Positions 24,943 through 34,139 of a DNA stretch of 64,000 nucleotides are shown here, in pieces. The position numbers and the translations under genes are program-made. Location: the NCBI GenBank assembly GCA_000961765.1, contig LADT01000054.1, forward strand, positions 1 through 64,000, written 5' to 3'. The DNA comes from Clostridiaceae bacterium BRH_c20a (lineage in GTDB: Bacteria; Bacillota; Peptococcia; Peptococcales; BICA1-8). The notes under the pieces were generated by a model. It was not told where the DNA came from and ran no database searches. It worked only from the letters and a program-made list of their open reading frames with translations. Position 1 is the stretch's first letter. Every line of letters starts with the position of its first letter.

Positions 24943-25743
24943 ATGATAATAAAAATGCAAAATGTATCTTGGCGGAGGGAAAACACTTATATTTTACGAG
25001 ATATTAACTGGGAAGTTAAGGGTAGCGAGAATTGGGTTATTATGGGGTTAAACGGTTCGGGGAAAACAACACTATTAAATATCGTTAATGGGTATATATA
25101 TCCTTCCTCAGGTGAGGTTACTATACTTGGTAAAAGGTTTGGCAAATATAGTTTACAAGAATTACGTAAAGAAATTGGCTGGGTAAGCTCATCCTTGCAG
25201 GAAAATCTATATGTAAATGAGACTGTACTTGAAATTGTCTTAAGCGGGAAATTTGCAACAATTGGACTTGTGGATACACCTGAACAAGGAGACATTGATA
25301 GAGCATTAGAGTTATTAGAGAACCTAGGATGTCCTGAGTTTATTAACCGTCCATATAGGTCCTTATCTCAGGGGGAAAAGCAAAAGGTAATTATTGCCAG
25401 GGCCCTAATAAACTCACCGCGAGTTTTAATTTTAGATGAACCATGTACTGGTTTAGACATATTGGCTAAAGAACAATTGCTAGCTACCATCGAAAAGTTA
25501 AGTAAGGCTGAAAATGCTCCAACCTTAATTTATGTAACTCATCGTGTCGAGGAAATACTACCGGCTTTTGGCAATATATTAATGCTACGAAAAGGCAGTG
25601 TATTTTCAGCGGGTAAAACTCAAAAGGTCTTAACCAGTGCTAATCTTACAGATTTTTTTGAAGCCCCTGTTGAGGTAGAATGGATGCAAGAGCGTATAAA
25701 TCTGCGGTTAATTAATAAAAATGAAATAGGAATGGCACTATAG
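24943..25743 (+). CDS. Stand-alone ABC transporter ATP-binding protein
   Basis: A 266-residue ABC ATPase. Walker A is GLNGSGKTT, the Q-loop segment is IGWVSSSLQ, the signature is LSQGEKQKV, Walker B is VLILDEP, and the switch His is in YVTHRVEEI. The order and the GEKQK signature resemble ModF/YlmA-type single ATPases of the molybdate-like or iron-siderophore groups. No permease or binding protein is adjacent, so substrate is unknown. The ATG at 24943 is preferred over a GTG at 24934, which touches the AGAGG ribosome binding site. Confidence 0.8.
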   Translation: MIIKMQNVSWRRENTYILRDINWEVKGSENWVIMGLNGSGKTTLLNIVNGYIYPSSGEVTILGKRFGKYSLQELRKEIGWVSSSLQENLYVNETVLEIVLSGKFATIGLVDTPEQGDIDRALELLENLGCPEFINRPYRSLSQGEKQKVIIARALINSPRVLILDEPCTGLDILAKEQLLATIEKLSKAENAPTLIYVTHRVEEILPAFGNILMLRKGSVFSAGKTQKVLTSANLTDFFEAPVEVEWMQERINLRLINKNEIGMAL

Positions 25744-25849
25744 GACTAGAAAAATGGAAAATGTTTTAATAATAAAATTTAGATAAAAAGTGAAAACTAA
25801 AAAAAACTAAAAAAAGCGTTTTTTTTAAAACACTAAGGAGGTTTTCCCA

Positions 25850-26047
25850 ATGAGAGGTAAGGTAAAGTGGTTTAATGCTGAAAAGGGTTATGGTTTTATT
25901 GAAAGTGATGACGGGAAAGATGTTTTTGTACATTTTTCAGCAATTCAGAGTGAGGGCTTTAAGACCTTAGAGGAAGGCCAAGCAGTAGAATTTGAGGTGA
26001 CAGAAGGTAATCGTGGAGCACAGGCAGCAAATGTTGTTCTTGTCTAG
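25850..26047 (+). CDS. csp: Cold shock domain protein
   Basis: A 65-residue CSD protein. Both RNA-binding motifs are intact: KGYGFIE (RNP1) and VFVHFSAI (RNP2), after the usual [16 protein letters not shown] start. It binds single-stranded RNA and DNA and acts as an RNA chaperone. The ribosome binding site is AAGGAGG. The leader is A/T-rich, with a short AAAAAAGCGTTTTTT hairpin at about 25812, and a terminator follows. Identity is secure; whether it is cold-induced is not visible. Confidence 0.95.
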   Translation: MRGKVKWFNAEKGYGFIESDDGKDVFVHFSAIQSEGFKTLEEGQAVEFEVTEGNRGAQAANVVLV

Positions 26048-26055
26048 TAAAAGAA

Positions 26056-26087
26056 AATCACCCCATCATAAGGGTGATTGTTTTTTT
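26056..26087 (+). terminator. Intrinsic terminator of the cold shock gene
   Basis: Arms AATCACCC and GGGTGATT with a CATCATAA loop, followed by GTTTTTTT. Confidence 0.9.
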
Positions 26088-26269
26088 GCAAGGAAGTAAC
26101 AAATCGGCCTGAACTTATGTTAAATGAAAATAAAAGTGTTCAACTGGAGCTAGCTACCCTATTTTTCTATGGTCTAATGGGAAAAGGAAATAAATTTTAA
26201 TAACTTATTGTAACCCTTTAAGTTTGAAATAGTGTATTATTAAATTAGCGGATTAAGGTTAATGAAAAT

Positions 26270-26743
26270 ATGCGGAGATGTGATGTGATGATATTTTCAG
26301 GAGTATTAATTATACCGATTCTTATTATTGCTTTACTTGTTTTTATCTTGTCGGGAGTTAAAGGTCAGTCAGAAAAAGGGGGAGAAGAAATGATTAAAAA
26401 TGTCTATATATATTTAGTGCTTTTTGCAACCTTAATGATGACCATCGGCGGAAGTGTAGGAACCTTTATGGCTGCAGCAGACATTATTGCTCCTGCACCT
26501 TACCACCAAAGCTTTGAAGAGTATAGACGGTGGGGTCCGGAAAAAGAAGTAATAGAGGAAACAAAGCTTTCCCAAGAGGAGCTAAAAGCACGCTATGATG
26601 CTATGGTCTTATCAGAAAAGGAACGCCAAGTTACCAGAGCTAAAAATAGCCTCATTAAGAGCTTTGGCTGGATTGTAATCCCTTTGCCGGTTTTCATCTA
26701 CTTCCAAAGACGCTTGGTTAAGAAGCCACAAGAACAAGAATAG
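26270..26743 (+). CDS. Small membrane protein of unknown function
   Basis: Up to 157 residues with three hydrophobic segments: about 7-29 (only if the long form is made), 46-72 and 130-148. Between the second and third lies a charged loop, with EEYRRWGPEKEV and a helical SQEELKARYDAMVLSEKER. I do not recognise the family. Start choice is open: ATG 26270 or 26288 have weak ribosome binding sites, whereas an internal in-frame ATG at 26390 has AAAGGGGGAG at good spacing and would give 117 residues with two membrane spans. It converges on the diguanylate cyclase gene with a shared terminator. Confidence 0.6.
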   Translation: MRRCDVMIFSGVLIIPILIIALLVFILSGVKGQSEKGGEEMIKNVYIYLVLFATLMMTIGGSVGTFMAAADIIAPAPYHQSFEEYRRWGPEKEVIEETKLSQEELKARYDAMVLSEKERQVTRAKNSLIKSFGWIVIPLPVFIYFQRRLVKKPQEQE

Positions 26744-26761
26744 GATTCAGCATATCAAAAA

Positions 26762-26790
26762 AACCAGGAGACTAGTACTCCTGGTTTTAT
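26762..26790. terminator. Bidirectional terminator between convergent genes
   Basis: Arms AACCAGGAG and CTCCTGGTT with loop ACTAGTA, A-run before and T-run after. It serves both the membrane protein gene and the diguanylate cyclase gene. Confidence 0.85.
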
Positions 26791-27821
26791 CTTTCAAATT
26801 CTACTTTATTTCTGCCATTTTGCTTGGCTTTATAAAGTGCCAAGTCTGCTCGTTTATAAATGGTATCAATTGTATCATCATTTTTCAATTCAGTTACACC
26901 TAGGCTTATTGTCAAATGTCCTACTTTGCTGAAGATATTTCTAGCAATTGTTTCCCTTAGTTTCTCTGCAAAAGTAAGGGCATTATCTAAGGAATTATTA
27001 GGTAAGATTAAAGCGAATTCTTCTCCACCTATTCTTGCAAAAATATCGCTTTTACGAATATTTACAGAGATTACTTGAGATAATTCTTGTAGAATAAGGT
27101 CACCAACATCGTGACCATATTGATCATTAACTCTTTTAAAGTGGTCTATATCTAACATTACTAGAGAAAAGGTATCTCCTAGGCGCTGGGATTTATTAAT
27201 TTCTTTAAGAAGATATTCATAACAAAAGCTCCTATTATAAACACCAGTTAGGAAGTCGTGGTTTACGGAATACTCTAATCTATTTATTACATATTTTCTG
27301 ATAAACATGAGAATCGCCATTATTAAAACGATATTTAATAGGAAAAAGAAGATAATATAGTTAAAATAGCTTATCCTCTTTTCAGACATTTTTTGAGCAT
27401 TAAAAACAGCACTGTTTGTTATAAGCCAAAGCTGTTCACTTTTGTAAAGAAAGGTTTTTTGATTTACAAAATTAGGGTTAGACCTATACGTATGAATATA
27501 GTCTTTAAAATCAGACCATTCTTTAAATATCCCTGTCAAAGATTGATGAAAGCTATCACCTTTACTACCCATACTAATTTTCCCTGTGTGAAAGTCATCT
27601 ATAATTTGGTCAACATTCATAATAACATAATCACTATTATTATTTATTAATTCCAGTTTTGCTATCCTCTGAATAGAGCCTCGGATAACTCCCGTAAGGT
27701 TTATTATTTCAGCATCTTTGGTAATCATTTTGGCTAACATTAATACCATTAAACTATTTATGCTTACTAACACCAAAAGGGAGATGGTAATATAGATCAT
27801 AATGGTAGATTTTTTTATCAT
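26787..27821 (-). CDS. Membrane-bound diguanylate cyclase (GGDEF)
   Basis: A 344-residue protein: TM1 at about 8-30, an extracytoplasmic helical sensor at about 31-150, TM2 at about 153-172, and a GGDEF domain at about 180-342. The active loop reads GGEEF (a common active variant), with NHDFLTGVYNR and the metal site MLDIDHFKRVND. An RKSD sits five residues before GGEEF, the RxxD inhibitory site for product feedback. It should make c-di-GMP from two GTP. The sensor segment INLTGVIRGSIQRIAKLE recalls the P-box of NarX/PilJ-type sensors, which suggests an anion or small-molecule ligand (weak inference). Confidence 0.9.
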   Translation of the reverse strand: MIKKSTIMIYITISLLVLVSINSLMVLMLAKMITKDAEIINLTGVIRGSIQRIAKLELINNNSDYVIMNVDQIIDDFHTGKISMGSKGDSFHQSLTGIFKEWSDFKDYIHTYRSNPNFVNQKTFLYKSEQLWLITNSAVFNAQKMSEKRISYFNYIIFFFLLNIVLIMAILMFIRKYVINRLEYSVNHDFLTGVYNRSFCYEYLLKEINKSQRLGDTFSLVMLDIDHFKRVNDQYGHDVGDLILQELSQVISVNIRKSDIFARIGGEEFALILPNNSLDNALTFAEKLRETIARNIFSKVGHLTISLGVTELKNDDTIDTIYKRADLALYKAKQNGRNKVEFER

Positions 27822-28018
27822 CAGCCTTTCTCAGTCCTTTATAAAAAAAGTAGATTATATATTCTCAGCCTTTAGCAAGTTATCCTTCTTTTGAATCGAA
27901 AAATGTAGAATTATGGAGAATAGGAAATTAAGTACGATTAATAGAGGATATGAAAACCAAAGAAAAGATGGTAAAATATACATATGCTTTATAGACATAA
28001 AAAGTTGGAGGTGCTTTT

Positions 28019-28372
28019 ATGATAGTTTCACATGCTAAAAATGTCCAAGGTATAAAATATGGTGATCCAGAAACCAGTAAAGTTTTAAAGAAAGTCTTAA
28101 TCTCTCCGGAGCAAGGCTGGAAGGATTATGTTATGCGTTTATTTGAGCTAAGCCCGGGAGATGGTTCATGTTCATTAAGGCATACCCATGAATGGCCCCA
28201 TATTGTATATATAGTTGGGGGAACGGGTATGGTACATTTAGATGGGACTGATCAGGAAGTTAAAGCAGGTTCTTTTGCTTATATTCCAGGAGGTAAACTT
28301 CATCAATTTATCAATACTGGTGCAGATACCTTCTCCTTTATTTGTATAGTTCCTCCTGAAGGGGATGTTTAA
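28019..28372 (+). CDS. Cupin-domain protein
   Basis: A 117-residue single-domain cupin. Cupin motif 1 is RHTHEWPHIVYIVGGTG and motif 2 is GSFAYIPGGKLHQFIN. The metal ligands HxH, E and H are all present. Such small cupins act as isomerases, dioxygenases or ligand binders; the specific activity cannot be told. The ribosome binding site TTGGAGG precedes the ATG, and a strong terminator follows at 28427. Monocistronic. Confidence 0.85.
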   Translation: MIVSHAKNVQGIKYGDPETSKVLKKVLISPEQGWKDYVMRLFELSPGDGSCSLRHTHEWPHIVYIVGGTGMVHLDGTDQEVKAGSFAYIPGGKLHQFINTGADTFSFICIVPPEGDV

Positions 28373-28426
28373 TTCCGCAAAATATTAGTCGGCATCGGGG
28401 ACGATAAATTTATATGTTTAATATAT

Positions 28427-28465
28427 AACAAAAAAAGAACCCTTATCATGGGTTCTTTTTTTGTT
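28427..28465 (+). terminator. Intrinsic terminator of the cupin gene
   Basis: A perfect 16-bp inverted repeat (28427-28442 and 28450-28465) with arms ending AGAACCC/GGGTTCT and loop TTATCAT; A-run and T-run at the outer ends. Confidence 0.9.
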
Positions 28466-28590
28466 AAAGGCCAAAGAAAATCTCTCTCCACAAAAACCTG
28501 ACCCCAGTATTATTAAAAAAAGCAGGTATTATGTAAAAAAGTGTCGAAATAAAGTCATTGTTATTTATATTATTTATAACTGGTGACATA

Positions 28591-31500
28591 GTGTGGAAAA
28601 AGTTAAAGGAATATCTATTTCACATGCAAATTACTAAACGCATCTATTTGTGGTTAATTATCACAATCGTCCTTTTTACAGTAATGTTTCTTATCTTCTT
28701 TTGCTTAAATTCTATTAAAACTTCTGAAAACCATCACAAGAGGTTAATATTAAATATAGCAGCATACCTGGGGCAAGCAGTTAACCTATCATTTAGCGAT
28801 ATTCTCATACGGGAAGGAGCAGTTGGTAAACCGCTGGAAGAACAGATAGCTGTTATAAATAAAAATCTGCAGCCTATTGTAAATGAAGTAAGCAATTTAT
28901 TTCCTGGGATGGGTTTAGGATATTACTCTATTGAGCTAGACCATATAGTGGCAATTGCTCCGAATTTTAATACTGATTTATTAATTCAGGTCCCACACAG
29001 CTATTCTTACTTTCAAAGCTACGAATCAGGTAAGCCTGAATTTGGTAAATCTGAAACCTCTCTTGGCTGGTTTGACAAACCCATCCTTTATGTAACATAT
29101 CCAATAGTGCATAATGACAGAATAATTGGCCACTCCTGGGCTAATCTACCTCTTGATAATATGTATAAGAATATTGCTGAAGATACATTAAGCATAATAT
29201 TATTTGTCCTTTTGTTCATGGTGGCAGTAATTGTAATAATAAGCACAGGATTTCAGGTTTTGAGAAAAGAACTTAACTCCTATTGCCAGCATATTGTAAA
29301 TTCAACGGAAGATATTAGTGAAAGTGCTATTGTCGAGTTCAAGCCTTTCTTTGAGGAAATAAAAAAAAGTCAGCAGCAATTAATTATTGCAAATATGAGT
29401 TTGGAACAAGAAATTGAAGAACGCAGGCTAGTAGAAGAAAAATTAATAGCAACACTTAGGGAAGTTAATAGCCGTAAGGAAGAAATAGCTGCTCTTTTTA
29501 ATAGTGCTTCTCTGGTTTTAGAGATGCGTGATTTTAAGGAAACAGCCAGAGCAATTTTTGATGCCTGTAAAGAATTAACTAATGCTACATCTGGTTATGT
29601 GGCTCTCTTAACGGAGGATGGTAAGGAAAATAAGTTATTGTTTTTAGATTCGGGGGGACAGCCTTGTTCAGTAGACCCGAGCCTGCCTATGCCCATAAGA
29701 GGATTAAGAGAGCGAGCCTATCTCAAGGGTGAAGTTATATATGATAACCAATTTGGTAAAAGTAATTGGTTTTCCTATCTTCCGCAGGGCCATATGATAC
29801 TTGATAATGTCTTATTCAGTCCCCTTGTACTTAAAGGAAAAACTTTGGGTATTCTTGGTCTGGCTAATAAGCCTGGGGGCTTTACTGAGGAAGATAAGCA
29901 CCTTACTAAAGGATTTAGTGATATGGTAGCCATTGCTCTCCGAAATTCCCGGAGTTTATCTAGATTGACTCAGAGTACTATTAGTACCCGGAAGGCTGCT
30001 TATACTGCAAGTGATCCAATTATTGCCTTTAGTACCCAAGGTTTAATAGCATTTTGTAATGAAGCCTTTAAAAAACTATTTCAATATAGCTATCGAGAAG
30101 TGTGGAAAAAGCCTATCAATCTACTTATTCCTAGAATCTCTGAATTAATGGCAGCAAATGATTTAGACAGAATCAAAGGAGCCTTTGATGCTATGGGTTT
30201 AAAAAAGGATGGCACCTCTGTTTCACTAGAGATATCGTTAGGAGTATGGGGATTAGAAGATGATAAATGGTACATAGCTTTTATTCGGGATAATTCGGAA
30301 CGGAGATTATTAGAGGAAAAGCGCAGATATTATCTATTTGAAGATTTCCCAGAGATAATTTTTTTTACTGATGAGGATGAAAACATTATTCAAGCTAATA
30401 AAAAAGCGGTAAGATACTATGGGTATAGTATGGAAGAACTTAAAACCTTAAACATTAAAGACCTTTCCCATCATGGTGAAACTTTTATTAATATTAAAGG
30501 CCGATATGATTCCATACATCGCCGTAAGGATGGTACAGTGTTTCCTGTGGAGGTAAGTTGTTTTAAAACCATTTCCGAAAACAAAACCATAAAAATATTT
30601 TCTTTAAGGGATATTTCTGAGCGGATGGAAAATGAAAACAAAATACGTAATAGCGAAGAAAAAATAAAGAAAATTTTTAATTCTGCTCCGGTAGGAATAT
30701 GTTTGGTAAATAAGAGAGACGAGGTTGTTGAGTGTAACCAAATGATGACGAAAATACTTGGTTATTCAGAAGAAGAACTGAGTGGGATGACTTATTATCA
30801 GTATACCCATCCAGAGGATAAAGAGCTGACTGGGGATTTTACCAAAGAGGTTCTCTCCGAGCCCTATCTCAATAGATGTTTAGAAAAAAGATATATTCAT
30901 AAAGATGGTCATATTATCTGGGCTAGGGTTTTTGTGGCAGTACTTATTGAACGTAATGATGAGATAAATAGAATAGTAATAATCGAGGACACCACTAGTC
31001 AAAAAGAATTGGAAAGCGAATTGATTACAGCTCGGGAGAAGTCGGAAATATCGGCAAGACTTGCGGCTCTGGGGACAATGGCTGCCAGCATTGCCCATGA
31101 AGTAAATCAGCCTTTAAACACAATACGAGTGGCTGTTGAAGGTTTGCTATATTTTTATCGCAAAGACCAATTATTAGATATCGAAGAAGTAGCAGAAACT
31201 CTTGCAGATATTAGTACAGAAGTAGTTTCAATTGCTGACATAATCAATAATATGAAGTTATTTATAAATAATGAGAGAATTCATGAGGACGGTTTATGTG
31301 ATCTAAACCTTATCCTCAACAAAGTAGTTGAGAAAAATATTATCTTAGCTCAACAAGAGAATATTTTAATTAGTAGCAAGTTTAATTATATTCCACCCAT
31401 AAAAGGCAATGTAAGTAAACTTACTGAAATTTTCAATAATGTACTTATAAATGCCATCGAAGCTTTAAAGCGTTCTGAAAAGGAAATTAAAGAGATTGAG

Positions 31501-31749
31501 ATTACTACTACATTAAAAGAAACAGTTATCAAGGTGGAAATCAGTGATAATGGTCTAGGAATTACGGCAGATGTTAAACACAAGTTATTCGACCCCTTCT
31601 TCACTACTAAAAAGGCAGGTGAGGGTATGGGTATAGGATTAACAATTGTTTATGTTTTACTGGAGTCTATGGGGGCTACTATTAATGCAGTTAGTAATGA
31701 AAAAGGTGGAGCTACATTTAAATTAGACTTCCCTTTAGAAGATTACTAA
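28591..31749 (+). CDS. Large membrane sensor histidine kinase (GAF, three PAS)
   Basis: About 1052 residues. From the GTG start: TM1 at about 22-42, an extracytoplasmic domain to about 200 (SYSYFQSYESG, LYVTYPIVHNDRIIGHSWAN), TM2 at about 206-230, a coiled coil, a GAF domain at about 300-460, three PAS domains at about 470-595, 605-710 and 715-835, HisKA with ASIAHEVNQPLNTIRVAVEG at about 860-880, and HATPase with NALINAIEA-like N box (NVLINAIEAL), DNGLGI and GEGMGIGLTIV. The HEVNQPL form is typical of kinases of the AtoS/NtrB-like orthodox group. It is followed 25 bases later by a LuxR-type regulator, its likely partner. Start: a TTG at 28558 is possible, but GTG 28591 has GGTGA six bases upstream. 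Confidence 0.85.
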   Translation: MWKKLKEYLFHMQITKRIYLWLIITIVLFTVMFLIFFCLNSIKTSENHHKRLILNIAAYLGQAVNLSFSDILIREGAVGKPLEEQIAVINKNLQPIVNEVSNLFPGMGLGYYSIELDHIVAIAPNFNTDLLIQVPHSYSYFQSYESGKPEFGKSETSLGWFDKPILYVTYPIVHNDRIIGHSWANLPLDNMYKNIAEDTLSIILFVLLFMVAVIVIISTGFQVLRKELNSYCQHIVNSTEDISESAIVEFKPFFEEIKKSQQQLIIANMSLEQEIEERRLVEEKLIATLREVNSRKEEIAALFNSASLVLEMRDFKETARAIFDACKELTNATSGYVALLTEDGKENKLLFLDSGGQPCSVDPSLPMPIRGLRERAYLKGEVIYDNQFGKSNWFSYLPQGHMILDNVLFSPLVLKGKTLGILGLANKPGGFTEEDKHLTKGFSDMVAIALRNSRSLSRLTQSTISTRKAAYTASDPIIAFSTQGLIAFCNEAFKKLFQYSYREVWKKPINLLIPRISELMAANDLDRIKGAFDAMGLKKDGTSVSLEISLGVWGLEDDKWYIAFIRDNSERRLLEEKRRYYLFEDFPEIIFFTDEDENIIQANKKAVRYYGYSMEELKTLNIKDLSHHGETFINIKGRYDSIHRRKDGTVFPVEVSCFKTISENKTIKIFSLRDISERMENENKIRNSEEKIKKIFNSAPVGICLVNKRDEVVECNQMMTKILGYSEEELSGMTYYQYTHPEDKELTGDFTKEVLSEPYLNRCLEKRYIHKDGHIIWARVFVAVLIERNDEINRIVIIEDTTSQKELESELITAREKSEISARLAALGTMAASIAHEVNQPLNTIRVAVEGLLYFYRKDQLLDIEEVAETLADISTEVVSIADIINNMKLFINNERIHEDGLCDLNLILNKVVEKNIILAQQENILISSKFNYIPPIKGNVSKLTEIFNNVLINAIEALKRSEKEIKEIEITTTLKETVIKVEISDNGLGITADVKHKLFDPFFTTKKAGEGMGIGLTIVYVLLESMGATINAVSNEKGGATFKLDFPLEDY

Positions 31750-31774
31750 AATCGTAGAGGTTAGGTGTAGAGAA

Positions 31775-32749
31775 ATGAACATATTGATAGTTGATGATAA
31801 TATAAAGGGATTAGAAAATGTTGCCAGATTTATTAGAAAATTGGGGCATTCAGTAGATGAATGTGAAAGTGCACTTAAAGCTTTTGAGCTTTTTAAGGAA
31901 CGTAACTATGAACTGGTTTTTATTGATATTAAAATGCCTCAAATGTCCGGGGTTGATTTTCTAAAGGCTATGTTAGAATTCCCAAGTGATACCAAGGTAG
32001 TTCTTGTTACGGCTTATGCCGAGCTGGAAACAGCTATTGCTGCTGTTAGATATAATGCCTTTGACTATTTATTAAAGCCTATTAGTATAGATAAGCTTGT
32101 GGATGTAATAGAAAGAGTTAGCGCGTTTTTTGCGAAGATGGAAAAAAACCGTTCTATAAATATTCTGCTTTATAGTAAACAAATATTTTTAGCCGTAGGG
32201 ATATGTTCTACTCTGCGAGCTGAAGAAGACATTAATAAAATTAATTATGTGACAACTTACAGCCATTGCATACAACAGACGAAAAACGTGAGATATGACA
32301 TAATCTTAATAGATGTTGATTCAGTAAGAACAGAAGAATTGACTTCTATTCATTTGAAATACCCGGACAAAAAGGTTATTGCCCTTATCTCACAAAACAA
32401 AGAGAAAGCCGATAATCCACAGGGCATTCCGATAATTTACCTAGAGGATTGTAATCGCCATGACCTATTAAACAGGTTAAATAGTATTTTAGACGGTCAG
32501 TTAACTAATAATGAATCTGCTTTTAGCCATTTAAAGACTGTAGAACCAAATATGAAAATGAACTATAGGGAAAAGGAAATTCTCTTAAGGGTTGCCCAGG
32601 GGAAAACTAATAAAGAGATTGCTCAAGAGTTATATTTAAGTCCAACAACTATAAGAAACTATGTTTCCAAAATATTACAAAAACTGAATATTCAAAACAG
32701 AACTGTAGCTGCCTTATATGTTTCTAAATATATGCTAGAAAAAGAGTAA
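31775..32749 (+). CDS. Response regulator with receiver, pseudo-receiver and LuxR-type HTH
   Basis: A 324-residue protein. Residues 1-120 are a normal receiver (IVDDN, phospho-Asp in LVFIDIKMPQMSG, TAYAE, KPIS). Residues about 128-240 look like a second receiver that has lost its acidic pocket: it keeps the strand pattern and IILIDVDSV, but has ILLYSKQ in place of the DD pair. The C-terminus (260-322) is a LuxR/GerE helix-turn-helix (YREKEILLRVAQGKTNKEIAQ, LSPTTIRNYVSKIL). Ordinary NarL-type regulators have about 215 residues, so the middle domain is extra. It is cotranscribed with the kinase upstream. A weak terminator-like AAAACG/CGTTTTTT follows at 32751-32772. Confidence 0.85.
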   Translation: MNILIVDDNIKGLENVARFIRKLGHSVDECESALKAFELFKERNYELVFIDIKMPQMSGVDFLKAMLEFPSDTKVVLVTAYAELETAIAAVRYNAFDYLLKPISIDKLVDVIERVSAFFAKMEKNRSINILLYSKQIFLAVGICSTLRAEEDINKINYVTTYSHCIQQTKNVRYDIILIDVDSVRTEELTSIHLKYPDKKVIALISQNKEKADNPQGIPIIYLEDCNRHDLLNRLNSILDGQLTNNESAFSHLKTVEPNMKMNYREKEILLRVAQGKTNKEIAQELYLSPTTIRNYVSKILQKLNIQNRTVAALYVSKYMLEKE

Positions 32750-32927
32750 TAAAACGTACCGGCGCCGTTTTTTAACTCAGAAACTTTTTTCGCCAAGGCT
32801 ATTCGGTAATAGGTTATCATATCATCAACATTGAAATCATAGGAAATTAGGTTCGGAAAAATCTAAGTATATAAAAAAAATTTAATACTACCCCATATTT
32901 TACTTATTTTAAACTCAAAATATCAAA

Positions 32928-33000
32928 ATAGGGATATTTGTCATAAGAAAAAGTGACAAATATCCCTATATATTTACAAAATGTGTCATTAAAATAAGAG
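32928..33000 (+). promoter_or_regulatory. Operator/promoter module of the che operon (copy A)
   Basis: A perfect 16-bp inverted repeat ATAGGGATATTTGTCA (32928-32943) and TGACAAATATCCCTAT (32954-32969) with a 10-base loop. Eleven bases after the TGACAAAT core comes TTTACA (32973), a -35-like box. The same layout, ATTnGTnn-N10-TGACAAAT-N11-TTGACA, recurs at 52340 and 56621, each upstream of chemotaxis genes. Confidence 0.6.
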
Positions 33001-33028
33001 TGTATACAAAATTATATTTAAATAATAA

Positions 33029-33112
33029 AAAGGCAAACCATTCTAAAGAATGGGACGCAAAGTTATGGATCTAAGGTGTAAGCTATGATTGCCAGACTGC
33101 CGGAGTGATTGA
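33029..33112 (+). ncRNA. c-di-GMP-I riboswitch (GEMM-I)
   Basis: The conserved core is complete: GGCAAACC, a P2 hairpin CATTC-TAAA-GAATGGG, GACGCAAAG, GGATCTAAGG, then CTATGATTGCCAGACTGCC closing P1. This matches the GEMM-I consensus (GGCAAACC-hairpin-GGGACGCAAAG) almost base for base. The P2 loop is TAAA rather than the usual GAAA. The aptamer is followed by a terminator, so c-di-GMP is expected to control read-through into the cheX-to-HD-GYP operon. Direction (on or off) is not decidable by eye. Confidence 0.92.
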
Positions 33113-33124
33113 GTAGATTATTGG

Positions 33125-33157
33125 GTACCGGTAACCTTATTTAGGTTACCTTTTCTA
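33125..33157 (+). terminator. Riboswitch expression-platform terminator
   Basis: ACCGGTAACC-TTATTTA-GGTTACC-TTTTCT, directly after the aptamer and before cheX. Confidence 0.85.
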
Positions 33158-33202
33158 GTATTATCCTAAAAGTTCGAGAAAGCCAGGATGGGAGATGGAA
33201 TA

Positions 33203-33667
33203 ATGGATGTAAAATACTTAAACCCTTTCATGAATGCAATAAAAGATATTTCTGCTCAGGTTTTAGGGAGCAGTCCTATTTTTAAAAAACCATGCTTTAA
33301 AGAAACCCCTTTTGATTTCGATGAAGTATTAATAATTATTGGAATTACAGGGGAAATAAACGGCAAAGCAATAATAAATTTAGATAAATCTAGCTGTGTG
33401 CAGATTGCTTCCCAAATGATGGGAGGGATGGAGATGCAGTTTGATGAACTTTCAAAAAGTGCAACAAGCGAACTTTTCAATATGATTATGGGAAAGGCGG
33501 CTAGTAATTTTGAAAAGGAGGGCATTCAGATCAACATCACAAGTCCCACGATTTTGGAAGGAAGTAATATTAAGGTTAGTCAAAAAGAGAAAATACTTTC
33601 TGTTCCAGTAAGCATCGACCAAATAGCTATGACTGTTAATATCTCGGTAGAAATTAAAGCTGCCTAA
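33203..33667 (+). CDS. cheX: CheX-like chemotaxis phosphatase
   Basis: A 154-residue protein of the CheC/CheX/FliY family. It begins MDVKYLNPFMNAIKDISAQVLG, the usual CheX N-terminus, and has the phosphatase helix ATSELFNMIMGKAASNF (E and N of the ExxN pattern). CheX dephosphorylates CheY-P, often as a dimer. It is the first gene after the riboswitch. The ATG at 33203 has GGGAGA eight bases upstream; an ATG at 33188 in the same frame is too close to any site. Length is normal. Confidence 0.88.
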   Translation: MDVKYLNPFMNAIKDISAQVLGSSPIFKKPCFKETPFDFDEVLIIIGITGEINGKAIINLDKSSCVQIASQMMGGMEMQFDELSKSATSELFNMIMGKAASNFEKEGIQINITSPTILEGSNIKVSQKEKILSVPVSIDQIAMTVNISVEIKAA

Positions 33668-33735
33668 AGACAATTATTGGTAGGACATTGATTTGCTAGT
33701 TTCTAAAAACAACTATTTTTTAGGAGCGTGAAAAT

Positions 33736-34098
33736 ATGAAGAAAGTACTTATTGTTGATGATGCAGCCTTTATGAGGCTGACAATTAGATCAATTCTAGA
33801 AAAAAACGGATTTGAAATTGTCGGTGAGGCTGAAAATGGAGAAAAGGGTGTTCAGAAGTACAAGGAATTAAAGCCTGATTTAGTTACTATGGATATAACA
33901 ATGCCCGAAATGACTGGCATAGAGGCACTGAAACACATTAAGGAATATGACCCTAATGCAAAGGTCGTTATGTTTTCAGCAATGGGGCAGGAATTAATGG
34001 TCAGAGAAGCAATTATAAACGGTGCCAAATCTTTTATTGTAAAACCTTTTACGGAAGATCATGTAATGCAAGTCCTTAATAAGATATTAATAATATAA
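33736..34098 (+). CDS. cheY: Chemotaxis response regulator CheY
   Basis: A 120-residue single receiver. It has the acidic pair in KVLIVDDAAFMRLTIR, phospho-acceptor Asp53 in LVTMDITMPEMTG, Thr/Ser in MFSAMGQE and Lys in FIVKPF. The sequence type (DDAAFMR, MPEMTGIEAL) is that of flagellar CheY in Gram-positives. It likely binds the switch protein FliM/FliY. The ribosome binding site TTTTAGGAGCG precedes the ATG. It lies between cheX and cheA in one operon. Confidence 0.92.
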   Translation: MKKVLIVDDAAFMRLTIRSILEKNGFEIVGEAENGEKGVQKYKELKPDLVTMDITMPEMTGIEALKHIKEYDPNAKVVMFSAMGQELMVREAIINGAKSFIVKPFTEDHVMQVLNKILII

Positions 34099-34139
34099 AT
34101 GTTTGCTGTTGAATAATAGTTTTTTAGGAGGTGATTAAA

